A DNA stretch of 64,000 nt from Benzoatithermus sp963720725 (GCA_963720725.1 CAVRGN010000008.1:1-64000), one strand, 5' to 3'. Counted from the stretch's first letter, positions 1-8,508 are shown. Notes: a model not told the origin generated them from the sequence alone. Numbers and translations are program-made.

Positions 1-627
1 CGGTGCTTCGGGATCGGTGCGGAAATGGTCGTAGAACCGCCAGGAGCGGACCTGGTCGCGCACCGCCAGCATCTCGGGCGCAGTGCGGGGGTCGGCGAAC
101 GCGGTCAGCATGCTCTCGAAGCTCGGCACCGCACCGGGGATCTCCTGCCACGTCCCGTGCTCGTCGATCGTGCGCAGGCTGGGCCCGCGCCGGTCCACCA
201 GCAGCGCCGGCTGCCGGAACAGGGGCCCCGCCCAGATGCATTCGCGCTTGATCTCCGGATCGAGCGCGAACGCCGACCGCCCCGGCTTGGGCAGGCCGAG
301 ATCGATGGCGTAGCCGAAATCGGCCGCGGCGAAGCCGAGCTGCAGCTGGACCGCGTCGCGCCGCACGGTGCCCTGCACGGGCTCGCGGCCGGCGAGCATG
401 GCGCGGCTGAAGCGCTCCGGCCCCGCCCAGAGCGTCGACGGCAGCCCGCCCTCGCGTGCCAGCGAGGCCACCAGCCCGCCCTGAGCTGCATCGGCCAGGA
501 GCCGCAGCGCCCGGTAGAGGCTCGACTTGCCGCTGCCGTTGGCGCCGGTCACCAGGTTGAGCCGCGCCAGCGGCAGGATCAGCGAGCGCAGCGAACGATA
601 GTTGGCGATGGCCAGCGTCTGGATCAT
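1..627 (-). CDS. AAA family ATPase (RecF/SMC-like), C-terminus cut by window edge
   Basis: The reverse strand reads open from an ATG at 627 to the window edge (209 codons, no stop). The N-terminus resembles predicted ATPases of the RecF/SMC-like AAA_15/AAA_21 type: a beta strand ending in NYRSL, then a Walker A motif GANGSGKS at about residues 28-35. These proteins bind ATP and often act in DNA repair or defence, but the Walker B region lies outside the window, so no specific role can be given. It is divergent from the MFS gene, with about 75 bases between the two starts that must hold both promoters. Confidence 0.75.
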   Translation of the reverse strand, partial: MIQTLAIANYRSLRSLILPLARLNLVTGANGSGKSSLYRALRLLADAAQGGLVASLAREGGLPSTLWAGPERFSRAMLAGREPVQGTVRRDAVQLQLGFAAADFGYAIDLGLPKPGRSAFALDPEIKRECIWAGPLFRQPALLVDRRGPSLRTIDEHGTWQEIPGAVPSFESMLTAFADPRTAPEMLAVRDQVRSWRFYDHFRTDPEAP

Positions 628-703
628 GCGTGCGCGCAGACTAGCCCCGCGCGGCGGGACCCGCCAGCTTGCCGCCCGCCCACCGCTGGCCTAGTTGGGG
701 CGG

Positions 704-2389
704 ATGACGGCGGATGGGCGGCCACGGAAGACACGCGGCGGGAGCATCCTCGCTCCGTTGCGCCTGCCCATGTTCCGGGCGGTCTGGGGTGCGAACCTGA
801 TCGGCTCCACCGGCTGGCTGGTCCAGGGCGTGGGTGCGGCGTGGCTGATGACCACGCTGGCGGGCACGCCCGACATGGTGGCGCTGGTGCAGAGCGCCAC
901 CCTGGCGCCGATCCTCCTGTTCGCGCTGCTCGCCGGTGCGCTCGCCGATCTCTGGGACCGGCGCTGGGTCCTGCTCCTGGCCCAGCTCTGGGTGGCGCTG
1001 GCCGCGTTCGGCCTCGCCCTGGTCAGTGCGCTGGGCCTGCTCACGCCCGTGGCCCTGCTTCTGTTCACCTTTCTCATCGGGACCGGTGCGGCGCTCAACG
1101 GCCCGGCCTGGCAGGCCGTGGTGCGCGAGCTGGTGCCGGGCGAGCAGCTGGCCGCGGCGGTGACGCTCAACGCCATCGGCTTCAACCTCGCCCGGGCGCT
1201 CGGGCCGGCGGTGGGCGGCGCGGTGGTCGCCGGCTTCGGCACCGAGGCCGCCTTCCTGCTCAACGGTGTCGCCGCCCTGGCGCTGGTGGCGGTGCTGCTG
1301 TTCTGGCGCCGCGAGCTGCCGCCGGACGACCTGCCGCGCGAGCGGCTGGGCAGCGCGGTCCTGACCGGCCTGCGCTACGTCGCCGAGACGGCGGCCCTGC
1401 GCGGCGTCCTGACCCGGGCCGCGGTGTTCGGGATCGCAGCCTCCGCGGCCCTGGCGCTGCTGCCGCTGATCGCCCGCGACCGCCTGGGCGGCGGTCCGAT
1501 CGTCTACGGTCTGCTGCTCGGCGCCTTCGGCGTCGGGGCACTCCTCGGCGCCTTCCTGATCCACCCGCTGCGTCAGCGGCGCGGGGCCGAGTTCGTGATC
1601 ACCGTGCTCTCGGCCGCGGGCGGCGTCGCCTTCGTCCTGATCGGGCTCCTGCCCGACCGGTTCGCGGCCGTGGTGCCCGCACTCGCGGTCGCGGGCACGG
1701 CCTGGCTGGGTGCCTTCTCCACCTTCAACATCACGGTCCAGATGCGCACCGCCTTCTGGGTCCAGGCGCGGGTCCTGTCGCTCTACCAGACCGTGGTGTT
1801 CGGCGGCATGGCGGTGGGTGCCTGGGCCTGGGGCGAGCTCGCCGCCCGCACCGGGCTGGAGACCGCCTACCTGGTAGCCGGCGGTCTGCTGCTGGCCAGC
1901 CTCGCTTTGCACTGGCGCATGCCGCTGACCGCGGGCGAGGCGCCCGACCTGAAGCCGGCCGAGCGCGTGGAGCCCCTGCCGCCGATGCAGGCCGCGGCGG
2001 AAGAGGGCCCGGTCATGGTGCAGATCGACTACGAGGTCGGCCCGGCCCACGCGCCGGCCTTCGTGGCCGCGATGGACGAGGTCGGCCATCTGCGCCGCCG
2101 CAACGGCGCGATCCGTTGGCGCCTGTTCCAGGACATGGCCGATGGCGGGCGCTGGACGGAGGTCTACGTGCTGGGGGACTGGGTCGAGCATCTGCGCCTG
2201 CGCCGCCGCATGACCCGCGCCGACGCGGCGCTCGAGGCGCGGGCGGTGGCGTTCCACCGTGGCCGCGAGGCGCCCGTCCGCCGCTACATGGTGGCCCGGC
2301 GCCACGACAGCCGCTTCCTGCTCGACGAGGCCGAGCAGGCCGAGGTCGCCGCCACCCGGGTCGTGGACGCCGTCGCGGGACCGCTCTGA
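704..2389 (+). CDS. MFS transporter of the MFS_3 (EntS-like) type with C-terminal soluble domain
   Basis: A protein of about 560 residues with around twelve hydrophobic segments over the first 420 residues. It opens with a short basic tail and the MFS_3-like stretch FRAVWGANLIGSTGWLVQG, and is probably a proton-driven exporter in the inner membrane. The last ~140 residues are hydrophilic and begin with VQIDYEVGP; they resemble the ABM/DUF-type tail found on many alphaproteobacterial MFS_3 proteins. A TTG three codons upstream (695) is an alternative start; I chose the ATG. The substrate cannot be read from the sequence. Confidence 0.85.
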   Translation: MTADGRPRKTRGGSILAPLRLPMFRAVWGANLIGSTGWLVQGVGAAWLMTTLAGTPDMVALVQSATLAPILLFALLAGALADLWDRRWVLLLAQLWVALAAFGLALVSALGLLTPVALLLFTFLIGTGAALNGPAWQAVVRELVPGEQLAAAVTLNAIGFNLARALGPAVGGAVVAGFGTEAAFLLNGVAALALVAVLLFWRRELPPDDLPRERLGSAVLTGLRYVAETAALRGVLTRAAVFGIAASAALALLPLIARDRLGGGPIVYGLLLGAFGVGALLGAFLIHPLRQRRGAEFVITVLSAAGGVAFVLIGLLPDRFAAVVPALAVAGTAWLGAFSTFNITVQMRTAFWVQARVLSLYQTVVFGGMAVGAWAWGELAARTGLETAYLVAGGLLLASLALHWRMPLTAGEAPDLKPAERVEPLPPMQAAAEEGPVMVQIDYEVGPAHAPAFVAAMDEVGHLRRRNGAIRWRLFQDMADGGRWTEVYVLGDWVEHLRLRRRMTRADAALEARAVAFHRGREAPVRRYMVARRHDSRFLLDEAEQAEVAATRVVDAVAGPL

Positions 2390-2464
2390 GCGCCGCGGGC
2401 GGTGCAACCGGCAGCCCTGTTCGCACGTACTGAGGTTCCCCGGCCACGGCGCGACGGAGCTTGG

Positions 2465-3028
2465 ATGCGAAGCCAGCGGGACGAGGATTTGGACGACAGC
2501 AGCGTGGCACTCTGGCTCGCCGCGGTGGCCGCCGGCGACCGCGACGCCCTGGCGGTGCTCTACGGCCAGACGAGCAGCCGGCTCATGGGCCTGCTGCTGC
2601 GCATGCTGCGGCGGCGCGAGCTGGCGGAGGAGGTGCTGCACGACGTCTATCTGCGGGTGTGGCAGCGGGCGAGGTACTTCGATGCCGCCAAGGGCTCGGC
2701 CATGGGCTGGCTGGCGGTGATCGCCCGCAACGCGGCGCTGGACCATCTGCGCCGGCATCGCCGCGAGGTGGTGGGCATCGAGGACGCCGGCATCGTGCCC
2801 GAGGAGGACGCAGCACCCGACCTCGCCTCGGCCTCGGCCACGCGGCGGCTGCTGCAGGCCTGCCTGGACCTGCTCGAGCCGGAGCCGCGCCGCTGCGTCC
2901 TGCTCGCCTATCAGGGCGGGCTCAGCTACGACCAGCTGGCGGCACGGACCGGGCGGCCGGTGGGCACGGTCAAGAGCTGGGTGAGGCGCAGCCTGATGCG
3001 GCTGCGCCAATGCCTGGAGCAGCCCTGA
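2465..3028 (+). CDS. RNA polymerase sigma factor, ECF family (SigK-like)
   Basis: A 187-residue ECF sigma factor. Region 2 (about residues 15-90) carries the core-binding and -10 recognition helices, with AEEVLHDVYLRVW and the promoter-melting segment GWLAVIARNAALDHLRR. Region 4 (about 125-180) has the helix-turn-helix LSYDQLAARTGRPVGTVKSW. The ATG at 2465 was chosen because upstream codons show no family similarity. Its stop codon overlaps the start of the anti-sigma gene (TGATG), a hallmark of translational coupling with the cognate inhibitor. SigK/RskA-type pairs usually respond to envelope or oxidative signals; the signal here is unknown. Confidence 0.9.
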   Translation: MRSQRDEDLDDSSVALWLAAVAAGDRDALAVLYGQTSSRLMGLLLRMLRRRELAEEVLHDVYLRVWQRARYFDAAKGSAMGWLAVIARNAALDHLRRHRREVVGIEDAGIVPEEDAAPDLASASATRRLLQACLDLLEPEPRRCVLLAYQGGLSYDQLAARTGRPVGTVKSWVRRSLMRLRQCLEQP

Positions 3029-3711
3029 TGGCGGCCGAGGACGATCTCGACCTGCTGGCCGCCGAATATGTGCTCGGCCTGCTGTCGGCCGACGAGTGCA
3101 CGGTGCTCGAGCGGCGGCTGGCGCAGGACCCGAAGTTGGCGGCGCGGGTCGAGGGCTGGCAGGCGCGCTTCGCCCCGCTCGGCGAGGACGCGACCCCGGT
3201 CACGCCGCGGCCGCAGGTGTGGCAGCGGATCCGTCGCTCGATCGGACCTGGCCGCAGCCGGCGCGCTTCGCGGTCGTGGAGCCGGCCCTGGTTCTGGCGC
3301 GGCTGGGCCGCCCTGGCGACAGCCGCGGTCCTGGCACTGGCCGTCTTCACGTTCCAGCCGGCGCCCGCCCCGCAGCTGGTGGCGGTGCTCACCAATGCCG
3401 ACGGCGATCCGATCTGGGTGGTGGGCGCGGCGCCGGAGGGGCTGATCCGCGCCCGTCCGCTGGCGTCCGGACCGGAGGCCGCCCGCGTGCCGGAGCTGTG
3501 GCTGTTGCCGGTGGGCGCGCAGCGGCCGGTGTCGCTCGGCGTGCTCGATCCCGCCGGCGACAACCGCCGCACCCTGCAAGCCTTGGCGCCCGACGCGCTG
3601 CAGGCCGGTGGCCTGCTGGAGGTCAGCCTCGAGCCGCCGGGCGGCTCGCCCACGGGCCTGCCGACCGGCCCGGTGATCTCCAAGGGCTTCCTGGTGGCGC
3701 CGCCGCGCTAG
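3028..3711 (+). CDS. RskA-type membrane anti-sigma factor
   Basis: A 227-residue protein. The N-terminal sigma-binding part starts LLAAEYVLGLLSADE, typical of anti-sigma K factors. One transmembrane helix lies at about residues 90-108 (WRGWAALATAAVLALAVF), followed by a periplasmic RskA domain with conserved LWLLP and SLEPPGGSPTG stretches. No HxxxCxxC zinc motif is visible, so it is not a ZAS-type factor. Its ATG overlaps the sigma stop codon. By family precedent it holds the ECF factor at the membrane until regulated proteolysis. Confidence 0.9.
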   Translation: MAAEDDLDLLAAEYVLGLLSADECTVLERRLAQDPKLAARVEGWQARFAPLGEDATPVTPRPQVWQRIRRSIGPGRSRRASRSWSRPWFWRGWAALATAAVLALAVFTFQPAPAPQLVAVLTNADGDPIWVVGAAPEGLIRARPLASGPEAARVPELWLLPVGAQRPVSLGVLDPAGDNRRTLQALAPDALQAGGLLEVSLEPPGGSPTGLPTGPVISKGFLVAPPR

Positions 3712-3846
3712 CCGCCGCTGCCGATCACGGACCGGTGAGCAAGCCACTGCCTGCATCTCGGCGCCGTGCCGGGCCGTAGGGCCGATGGGAGGCGGCCCCG
3801 CTTGGGTCCGGCCCGACAGCAACCTCAGCGGCAGGGACGAGACGAG

Positions 3847-4722
3847 ATGACCATCGAGCAGGCACTCCGGGCGCGCCGGACCTTCGGGCGGCGGGCGATG
3901 CTGGCGACCACGGGCGTGGCGGCGATCGGCGCCCTCGGCAGCGGCATGGCCCACGCGAACGGAACCGCGGCCGAAGCCGTCACCGACGCGGACATCCTCA
4001 ACTTCGCGCTCAACCTCGAATATCTCGAGGCCGAATTCTATCTGCGGGCCGCTTTCGGCCGGGGCCTGGTGGCGGGCGATACCACCGGCACCGGGGTCAT
4101 GGGTGTGGTGCGCGGCGGCCGCAAGGTGGGCTTCCGCACCCGGGCGATCCGGGAATATGCGCGTGAGATCGCCGCCGACGAGGAGAACCACGTGCGCTTC
4201 CTGCGCGGCGCCCTCGGCGCCGGCGCCGTGGCCCGCCCGGCCATCGACCTCGCCCCCGCCTTCACCGCGGCCGCGCGCGCCGCCGGGCTGGTCGGCCCGG
4301 GCGAGCGCTTCGACGCCTTCGCCAACGAGCGCAACTTCCTGCTCGCCGCCTTCCTGTTCGAGGATGTCGGGGTCACCGCCTACAAGGGAGCGGCACCCCT
4401 GATCAGCGACCGGGGCGTGCTGGAGGCGGCCGCCGGCCTGCTCGCGGTCGAAGCCTACCATGCCGGCGAGATCCGCACCGTGCTCAATGCCCTGGGCTTG
4501 GCCCCGGCGGCGCGCGCCATCTCCGACGCCCGTGACGCGCTCGACGGCCCGGGCGACAAGGACCAGGGGATCCGGGTGAATGGCGTGGCCAACATCGTGC
4601 CGACCGACATGAATGGTCTCGCCTACTCGCGCAGCACGACCGAGGTCTTGAACATCGTCTATCTCGGCGGCACCGGCTCGGGCGGGTTCTTCCCCAACGG
4701 CTTCAACGGCCTGATCGCCTGA
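3847..4722 (+). CDS. Tat-exported ferritin-like domain protein
   Basis: A 291-residue protein starting at an ATG 136 bases after the anti-sigma gene. It has a Tat-type leader (twin Arg near residues 10-15, RRTFGRRAML, then a hydrophobic stretch to AHA). The mature part has ferritin-like helices with Glu/His candidates: NLEYLEAEFYL near the start of the domain, DEENHVRFLR, and a later VEAYHAGEIR. This matches the Ferritin_2 / desiccation-associated family rather than iron-storage ferritin. Position behind an ECF/anti-sigma pair suggests it belongs to that regulon. Enzymatic activity is not established for this family. Confidence 0.8.
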   Translation: MTIEQALRARRTFGRRAMLATTGVAAIGALGSGMAHANGTAAEAVTDADILNFALNLEYLEAEFYLRAAFGRGLVAGDTTGTGVMGVVRGGRKVGFRTRAIREYAREIAADEENHVRFLRGALGAGAVARPAIDLAPAFTAAARAAGLVGPGERFDAFANERNFLLAAFLFEDVGVTAYKGAAPLISDRGVLEAAAGLLAVEAYHAGEIRTVLNALGLAPAARAISDARDALDGPGDKDQGIRVNGVANIVPTDMNGLAYSRSTTEVLNIVYLGGTGSGGFFPNGFNGLIA

Positions 4723-4728
4723 GGTCCG

Positions 4729-4760
4729 GAGCCCGCCGGCGCGTCGTGGCCGGCGGGCTC
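4729..4760. terminator. Bidirectional hairpin between convergent genes
   Basis: A perfect 12-bp inverted repeat (4729-4740 and 4749-4760) with an 8-base loop sits between the ferritin-like gene and the convergent gene that ends at 4759. It lacks a clear T tract on either strand, as is common in GC-rich genomes. It slightly overlaps the stop codon of the minus-strand gene. Confidence 0.6.
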
Positions 4761-5856
4761 ACGGGCGCTGCGGCTGCCCGGCCGCGGAGGTGCGGCAGGC
4801 CTGGGCCAGCTCGTGGCTGCCCAGCCAGTTGAGCGTGGCGCTGTCGAGGCGGACGCCGACCAGCACCCGACGCAGCAGCGACAGGTCGAGCGGGCCGCGA
4901 TAGGCCGGCCATTTCGGCCATTTGAGGGCGCAGATCGCCTCGGCGAGGTCGAGTTCATCGCCCAGCCGCGGCCGGGCGCGGTCGAGCAGGCGCGCAACCC
5001 GTGCCTGCAGTTCGGCCAGGCTGTCCGCTGCAGGTGCCTCGGCCGGGACCGCGTCCAGGATCGGCGGGTGCCGGTCGTTGGCGGCCTCGGGGCGGAACAG
5101 CTCGGCCGGGACCGGGGGGCGGTAATAGCCGAGATATGGCCCCCTGATCCAGGGCGGGTTGTGACGGGTGACGTGCTCGACGACGGCCGCGTACTCCTCC
5201 GGCAGGCCGGGGGCGGACGACCGCGGCGGCTTGGGCTGGCGGGCGAACCACGCCTCGTAGACGGTGGGGTCGGGATCGCTCGCGGCCAGCAGCTGCTCGG
5301 TCTGGCGCAGGCTGGCCTCGCCGATCACGCGGCGCAGGACCTTGGGCCGGACCGACAGCAGCGCCTCGCGCCGCGCCGCCTCCTGCGCCGGGTCGGGCTC
5401 GACCACCGGCAGCCGGGCGAGCCAGTCCTCGTCGTCCAGCTCCTCGGCGTCGCGCTCGTCGTCCTCGAGTTCCGCATCGGCGACATCGCGCAAGGCGTCG
5501 GAAGCGGCCTTGCGCCCGGCGGCACTGCCGGCGAGTGCGGGAAGGGCCATGCCCAGGCGCAGGAACTGGGCCACGATGCTGACCCGCCCGTCCGCCAGCG
5601 CCCGTTCGATCGCCTGGCGATTGTCCAGCGCCAGCTCGCGCTGCCACTCCTCCGGCGCCAGTGCCAGCTGCTCCCGTTCGGCCTCGATCAGCTCGCGGAA
5701 ATCCTCGTCCGTCGCCAGCCATTGGCGCAGCTGTGCCGCCGGCAGCGACGCAAACGCGGCTGCCTGCACCAGGCGGTGCCCGCGCGCCAGCCGTTGCGCC
5801 GCCATCCAGCGCTGGCGTTCGGTGGGGGGCTTGTCGGCGGCGGCGGAACGGAGCAT
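4759..5856 (-). CDS. Hypothetical protein, 365 aa
   Basis: I do not recognise this protein. It is soluble, with no signal peptide or membrane segment. Residues about 10-60 look like a helix-turn-helix with the spacing of terminase-small-subunit or homeodomain-like proteins (RLVQAAAFASLPAAQLRQWL). Residues about 140-165 form a very acidic segment (repeated ED/DD), and the C-terminal third is Pro- and Trp-containing. The codon pattern is typical of the neighbours, which supports it being a real gene. Confidence 0.65.
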   Translation of the reverse strand: MLRSAAADKPPTERQRWMAAQRLARGHRLVQAAAFASLPAAQLRQWLATDEDFRELIEAEREQLALAPEEWQRELALDNRQAIERALADGRVSIVAQFLRLGMALPALAGSAAGRKAASDALRDVADAELEDDERDAEELDDEDWLARLPVVEPDPAQEAARREALLSVRPKVLRRVIGEASLRQTEQLLAASDPDPTVYEAWFARQPKPPRSSAPGLPEEYAAVVEHVTRHNPPWIRGPYLGYYRPPVPAELFRPEAANDRHPPILDAVPAEAPAADSLAELQARVARLLDRARPRLGDELDLAEAICALKWPKWPAYRGPLDLSLLRRVLVGVRLDSATLNWLGSHELAQACRTSAAGQPQRP

Positions 5857-5963
5857 GGCGAAAGGATATAGGAATAAAGACCCTAATTCAACCCCGAATA
5901 TTCGCTGCGAGAAGCGGGGGCGAAATCGGCGTGGCCATTGACAATAGCTGCCGGGGTGCCGCC

Positions 5964-6254
5964 TTAGCTGCCCCCACCTTGCCCGCCGCCACCACCGCCC
6001 TGGCCGCCACCACCGCTACCGCCCTGACCCGCGCCGCCTTGCTGCTGTTGTCGCACCTGTACACGTTGACGGTACTCGGCGCGGATCTGGTCGCGCTCGG
6101 CGTCGGTGTGCGCATTCCGCATTCGCGCCTGAAACTGCAGGCGTTCTTGCTCGTTCAATCCTGGCATGTCCTCGACGGTTTGAGCCCACACCGGCGGCGC
6201 TAAGCTAGCGCAGGTCAACATGATCAGGCCGACGAACTTACGTCTTGGCAGCAT
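5964..6254 (-). CDS. Small secreted Gly/Gln-rich protein
   Basis: A 96-residue protein starting at the ATG at 6254, directly followed by a basic n-region and hydrophobic core ending in VWA-QT, a good Sec signal peptide. The mature part has a short charged helix (LNEQERLQFQARMRNAHTDA and following) of the kind seen in small periplasmic proteins. It ends in a low-complexity tail of Gln and Gly/Ser repeats. Function unknown. It diverges from the DUF7453-like gene and shares with it the region carrying an FNR-type box, so the two may be co-regulated. Confidence 0.6.
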   Translation of the reverse strand: MLPRRKFVGLIMLTCASLAPPVWAQTVEDMPGLNEQERLQFQARMRNAHTDAERDQIRAEYRQRVQVRQQQQGGAGQGGSGGGGQGGGGGGQGGGS

Positions 6255-6347
6255 TCTGGCGATCTCCACATCGCACTTCGGTGCATGCGCTGCGCGCGGT
6301 CCTGCGCGGACGTACAAATCACCATACCCCGATCGTCGGTACGGCAC

Positions 6348-6361
6348 TTGATCTAGATCAA
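6348..6361. promoter_or_regulatory. Perfect FNR/FixK-type box
   Basis: The 14-base palindrome TTGATCTAGATCAA matches the FNR/FixK/Anr consensus TTGAT-N4-ATCAA exactly. It lies 94 bases upstream of the minus-strand gene starting at 6254 and 122 bases upstream of the plus-strand gene starting at 6483, so it could serve either or both. Known family role: binding of an oxygen- or nitric-oxide-responsive CRP/FNR regulator. Binding here is inferred from sequence only. Confidence 0.65.
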
Positions 6362-6482
6362 TGCGGCTACCCCTTGGCCATATTAGGAATGCCTAACGTC
6401 CGCCGGCGCAACCTCCAGATGAGCCGTCGACGCGTGAGGTTGAACACGAACATCCGTATACTGAAGGGCCGGAGCGCATCTG

Positions 6483-8036
6483 ATGCACAAGCGAAAACTA
6501 CTGGCGTTTACCGCCGCCATCATGGCCGCGCCGCTGATCGCGGCACCGGCGATGTCCGCGCCTTACGTCTTCCAGACTGTCGCCAACAGCGGCGACACGA
6601 TGCCGCCGACTGACAAGACCTTCAACAGCTTCAATCAGCCGTCGATCAACGCCGGGTGCCTGGTCGTGTTCCGCGCCCGGAGCAAGGGCAAGTCGCAGCC
6701 GGTGCGTGGTATCTACAAGCGCGAGGTCTGTTCGTCGCCAGGCCCGATCAGGAAGATCGTGGCCGTGGGCGAGCAGGTGCCGCAGCCCAACAACACGAGT
6801 GCGCCGTTCAACGAGTTTCCAGCCTTTCCGCGGATGCAGATCAGCGGCGAGTGGGTGGCGACGCGCGGACAGTCGCGGCCGGTCTGGGAATATACCCTGC
6901 CCGACGGCAGCGACACCCGGGTCGGCACAGCCGGGATCTATGTCGAGAAGTCCGGCGGTGCGCTCAAGACCGCCGAGAGCCTCCTCGGCGCCGTGCCGGC
7001 GTTCAGCCAGTTCGCGGTACCTGGGGCGCCTCCCGGAACCAGGTTCGACCAGTTCCCGGGCGCTCCGTCCCCGGCGAATGGGAAATTCGTCGTGTTCAAG
7101 GGCAACTACACCGATGGCGGCATCGGCAAGACGGGCGTGTTCTATCGCAACGTCCTGGACAGTGCTGGCGCGCTGCCGACGCAGTTGATCGCCAGCAGCA
7201 ACACGCTGATCCCGGGCACCACGACGACCTTCGGCAGCACGGCGCCGCCCTCGGCCTCCGGCAACAAGATGGTGTTCTTGGGGCTCGACAACGAGGAGAG
7301 CCCCACGCTCGGCGCAATCTACCTCGCCCCCCTGGCGCCAACTCCGGTTCTCAAGGCGCTGGTCAAGATCGGCGGCGCCGTACCCGGCGTCTCTGGCCAG
7401 AAGTTCAATCGGCTGGGCGAGGGCCTGAGCTTCGACGGCCGCTTCGTCGGCTTCTGGGGCGCCTGGGGCTCGGCCACCCGCACGGTCGAGCTGAAGTGCG
7501 CCACCGACGGCAACCCGGACCTGATCGCGTCGTGCAAGGATCAGACGGTGCAGGTGCCGGTCAACCAGGGCATCTTCGTGTACGATAACCGGACCGGGGT
7601 CACCAAGCAGATCGCGCGCACCGGCGGGACCAAGCTCGACTTCCTGTTCTGGGTGTTCTCCGGCCGCCCGCCTGGCGTCGGCGACGAAGCGGACGCCGAG
7701 GAGCCGGCCCGCTGGCGGTCATCGGCATTCGTCTCGTTGACGGCCCAGAACGGCAAACCCGTGACCGCCTTCAAGGCGCTGCTCACCAGCGGCGTGCAGG
7801 GCATCTACCTGCGCCCGACCCCGACGGCGGCGATCCGCACCGTGCTCGAGACGGGCGCGGACGCGCGCAAGGTGGACCCGGAAGCGCCCGTGGGCGCCCT
7901 CATCACCGCGCTTGGCGTCGAGCGCGACGCGTTCCGCGGCTGCCGGCTGGCGCTGAACGCCAGCGCGCTCAACGCCGCCACCAGCGAGAGCTGGGCCGGG
8001 ATCTATATCGTGCGGTCCGGCGCCTGCACGAGCTGA
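6483..8036 (+). CDS. Secreted repeat protein, DUF7453 / NxxGxxF-like
   Basis: A 517-residue protein with a Sec signal peptide (cleavage near residue 26, after SA). The mature chain holds about five irregular blade-like repeats. Each has a polar start (SINAG, PSPANGK, PSASGNK, LSFDGR), a hydrophobic strand of the VVF/VFK/VFLG kind, and a GIY/GVFY/GIFVYD end. This pattern matches the NxxGxxF/DUF7453 group, presumed beta-propellers of unknown role. It has paired cysteines. Codon use is a little less GC-biased than its neighbours. The start is the ATG at 6483; downstream there is a strong hairpin. The upstream FNR-type box suggests oxygen-dependent expression. Confidence 0.7.
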   Translation: MHKRKLLAFTAAIMAAPLIAAPAMSAPYVFQTVANSGDTMPPTDKTFNSFNQPSINAGCLVVFRARSKGKSQPVRGIYKREVCSSPGPIRKIVAVGEQVPQPNNTSAPFNEFPAFPRMQISGEWVATRGQSRPVWEYTLPDGSDTRVGTAGIYVEKSGGALKTAESLLGAVPAFSQFAVPGAPPGTRFDQFPGAPSPANGKFVVFKGNYTDGGIGKTGVFYRNVLDSAGALPTQLIASSNTLIPGTTTTFGSTAPPSASGNKMVFLGLDNEESPTLGAIYLAPLAPTPVLKALVKIGGAVPGVSGQKFNRLGEGLSFDGRFVGFWGAWGSATRTVELKCATDGNPDLIASCKDQTVQVPVNQGIFVYDNRTGVTKQIARTGGTKLDFLFWVFSGRPPGVGDEADAEEPARWRSSAFVSLTAQNGKPVTAFKALLTSGVQGIYLRPTPTAAIRTVLETGADARKVDPEAPVGALITALGVERDAFRGCRLALNASALNAATSESWAGIYIVRSGACTS

Positions 8037-8359
8037 ACCCGAGAGCGGACGGGAGGGCCGTCGCCGGTTGGCGGTGACCCTCCCGTCCGTGCCTTGAATC
8101 TGGCAGTCGAGCCGCCGGCTGCCAGCCGCGGCAGCACCAGCCGGGCGATCAGCTCGCGCTTGTTGGAGGCGTGCTGGATGTCGTAGCCGACCGGTGTGCC
8201 GTCGTCGCCGAGGTCGAGCTTGACGTCCTCCTCGACCTCGATCGTTCGCGCCGCGGGCAGCGGGCGCAGTTCGAGATACAGGCTGCCGGTCGCCCGGTCG
8301 GAACTCGTCTTCGTGGGCTGAAGTCCTCGTCCATGAAGGCCTATGCACGGTTTCATCAT
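8003..8359 (-). CDS. DUF2283 protein, probably degraded
   Basis: The core reads like DUF2283: TGSLYLELRPLPA, a variable acidic stretch, KLDLGDDGTPVGYDIQHAS, then a hydrophobic end LIARLVLPRL. The usual N-terminal strand (an MKxxYDxxxDxLYI-like opening) is absent. The frame instead begins at an MM pair at 8359 within unrelated sequence, and nearby ATGs are in another frame. The C-terminus runs through the hairpin at 8046-8089 and into the end of the DUF7453-like gene on the other strand. I read this as a damaged gene. Confidence 0.45.
   Translation of the reverse strand: MMKPCIGLHGRGLQPTKTSSDRATGSLYLELRPLPAARTIEVEEDVKLDLGDDGTPVGYDIQHASNKRELIARLVLPRLAAGGSTARFKARTGGSPPTGDGPPVRSRVQLVQAPDRTI
8046..8089. 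terminator. Strong 12-bp hairpin after the DUF7453-like gene
   Basis: A perfect 12-bp inverted repeat (8046-8057 and 8078-8089) begins 9 bases after the stop of the upstream plus-strand gene. It has a 20-base loop that can itself pair partly. It is the likely terminator of that gene, without an obvious U tract. Confidence 0.55.
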
Positions 8360-8508
8360 CCGGCAGCAGCAAACGAAGCCGTGGAGTTGGGTTCGGCCAT
8401 CCCTTTGCACCGACCTCCGTTCGGCTGCGCGACGATTCGACGGATCTCGATCGGGTCGAGATGGGGACGGCGGGCGAGAACGTCGAAAGCAAAGTAGCGC
8501 GTGGGCCG
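8359..8508 (-). pseudogene. Fragment of the usual DUF2283 partner gene
   Basis: Reverse-strand translation gives a stretch with RPTRYFAFDVLARRPHLDP followed by IEIRRIVAQP. This resembles the N-terminal part of the small proteins (about 90 residues, DUF4258-like) often encoded next to DUF2283 genes. There is no start codon in frame near the beginning, and similarity ends abruptly after about 30 residues. Together with the DUF2283 remnant just downstream it looks like a decayed two-gene module. Recognition is from memory of the family pattern only. Confidence 0.35.

Noticed and set aside
25..3010. Very long overlapping frames on both strands (about 800 residues each)
   Set aside because: They are Arg/Ala/Gly/Pro-rich shadows of the MFS and sigma/anti-sigma genes with no domain signal.
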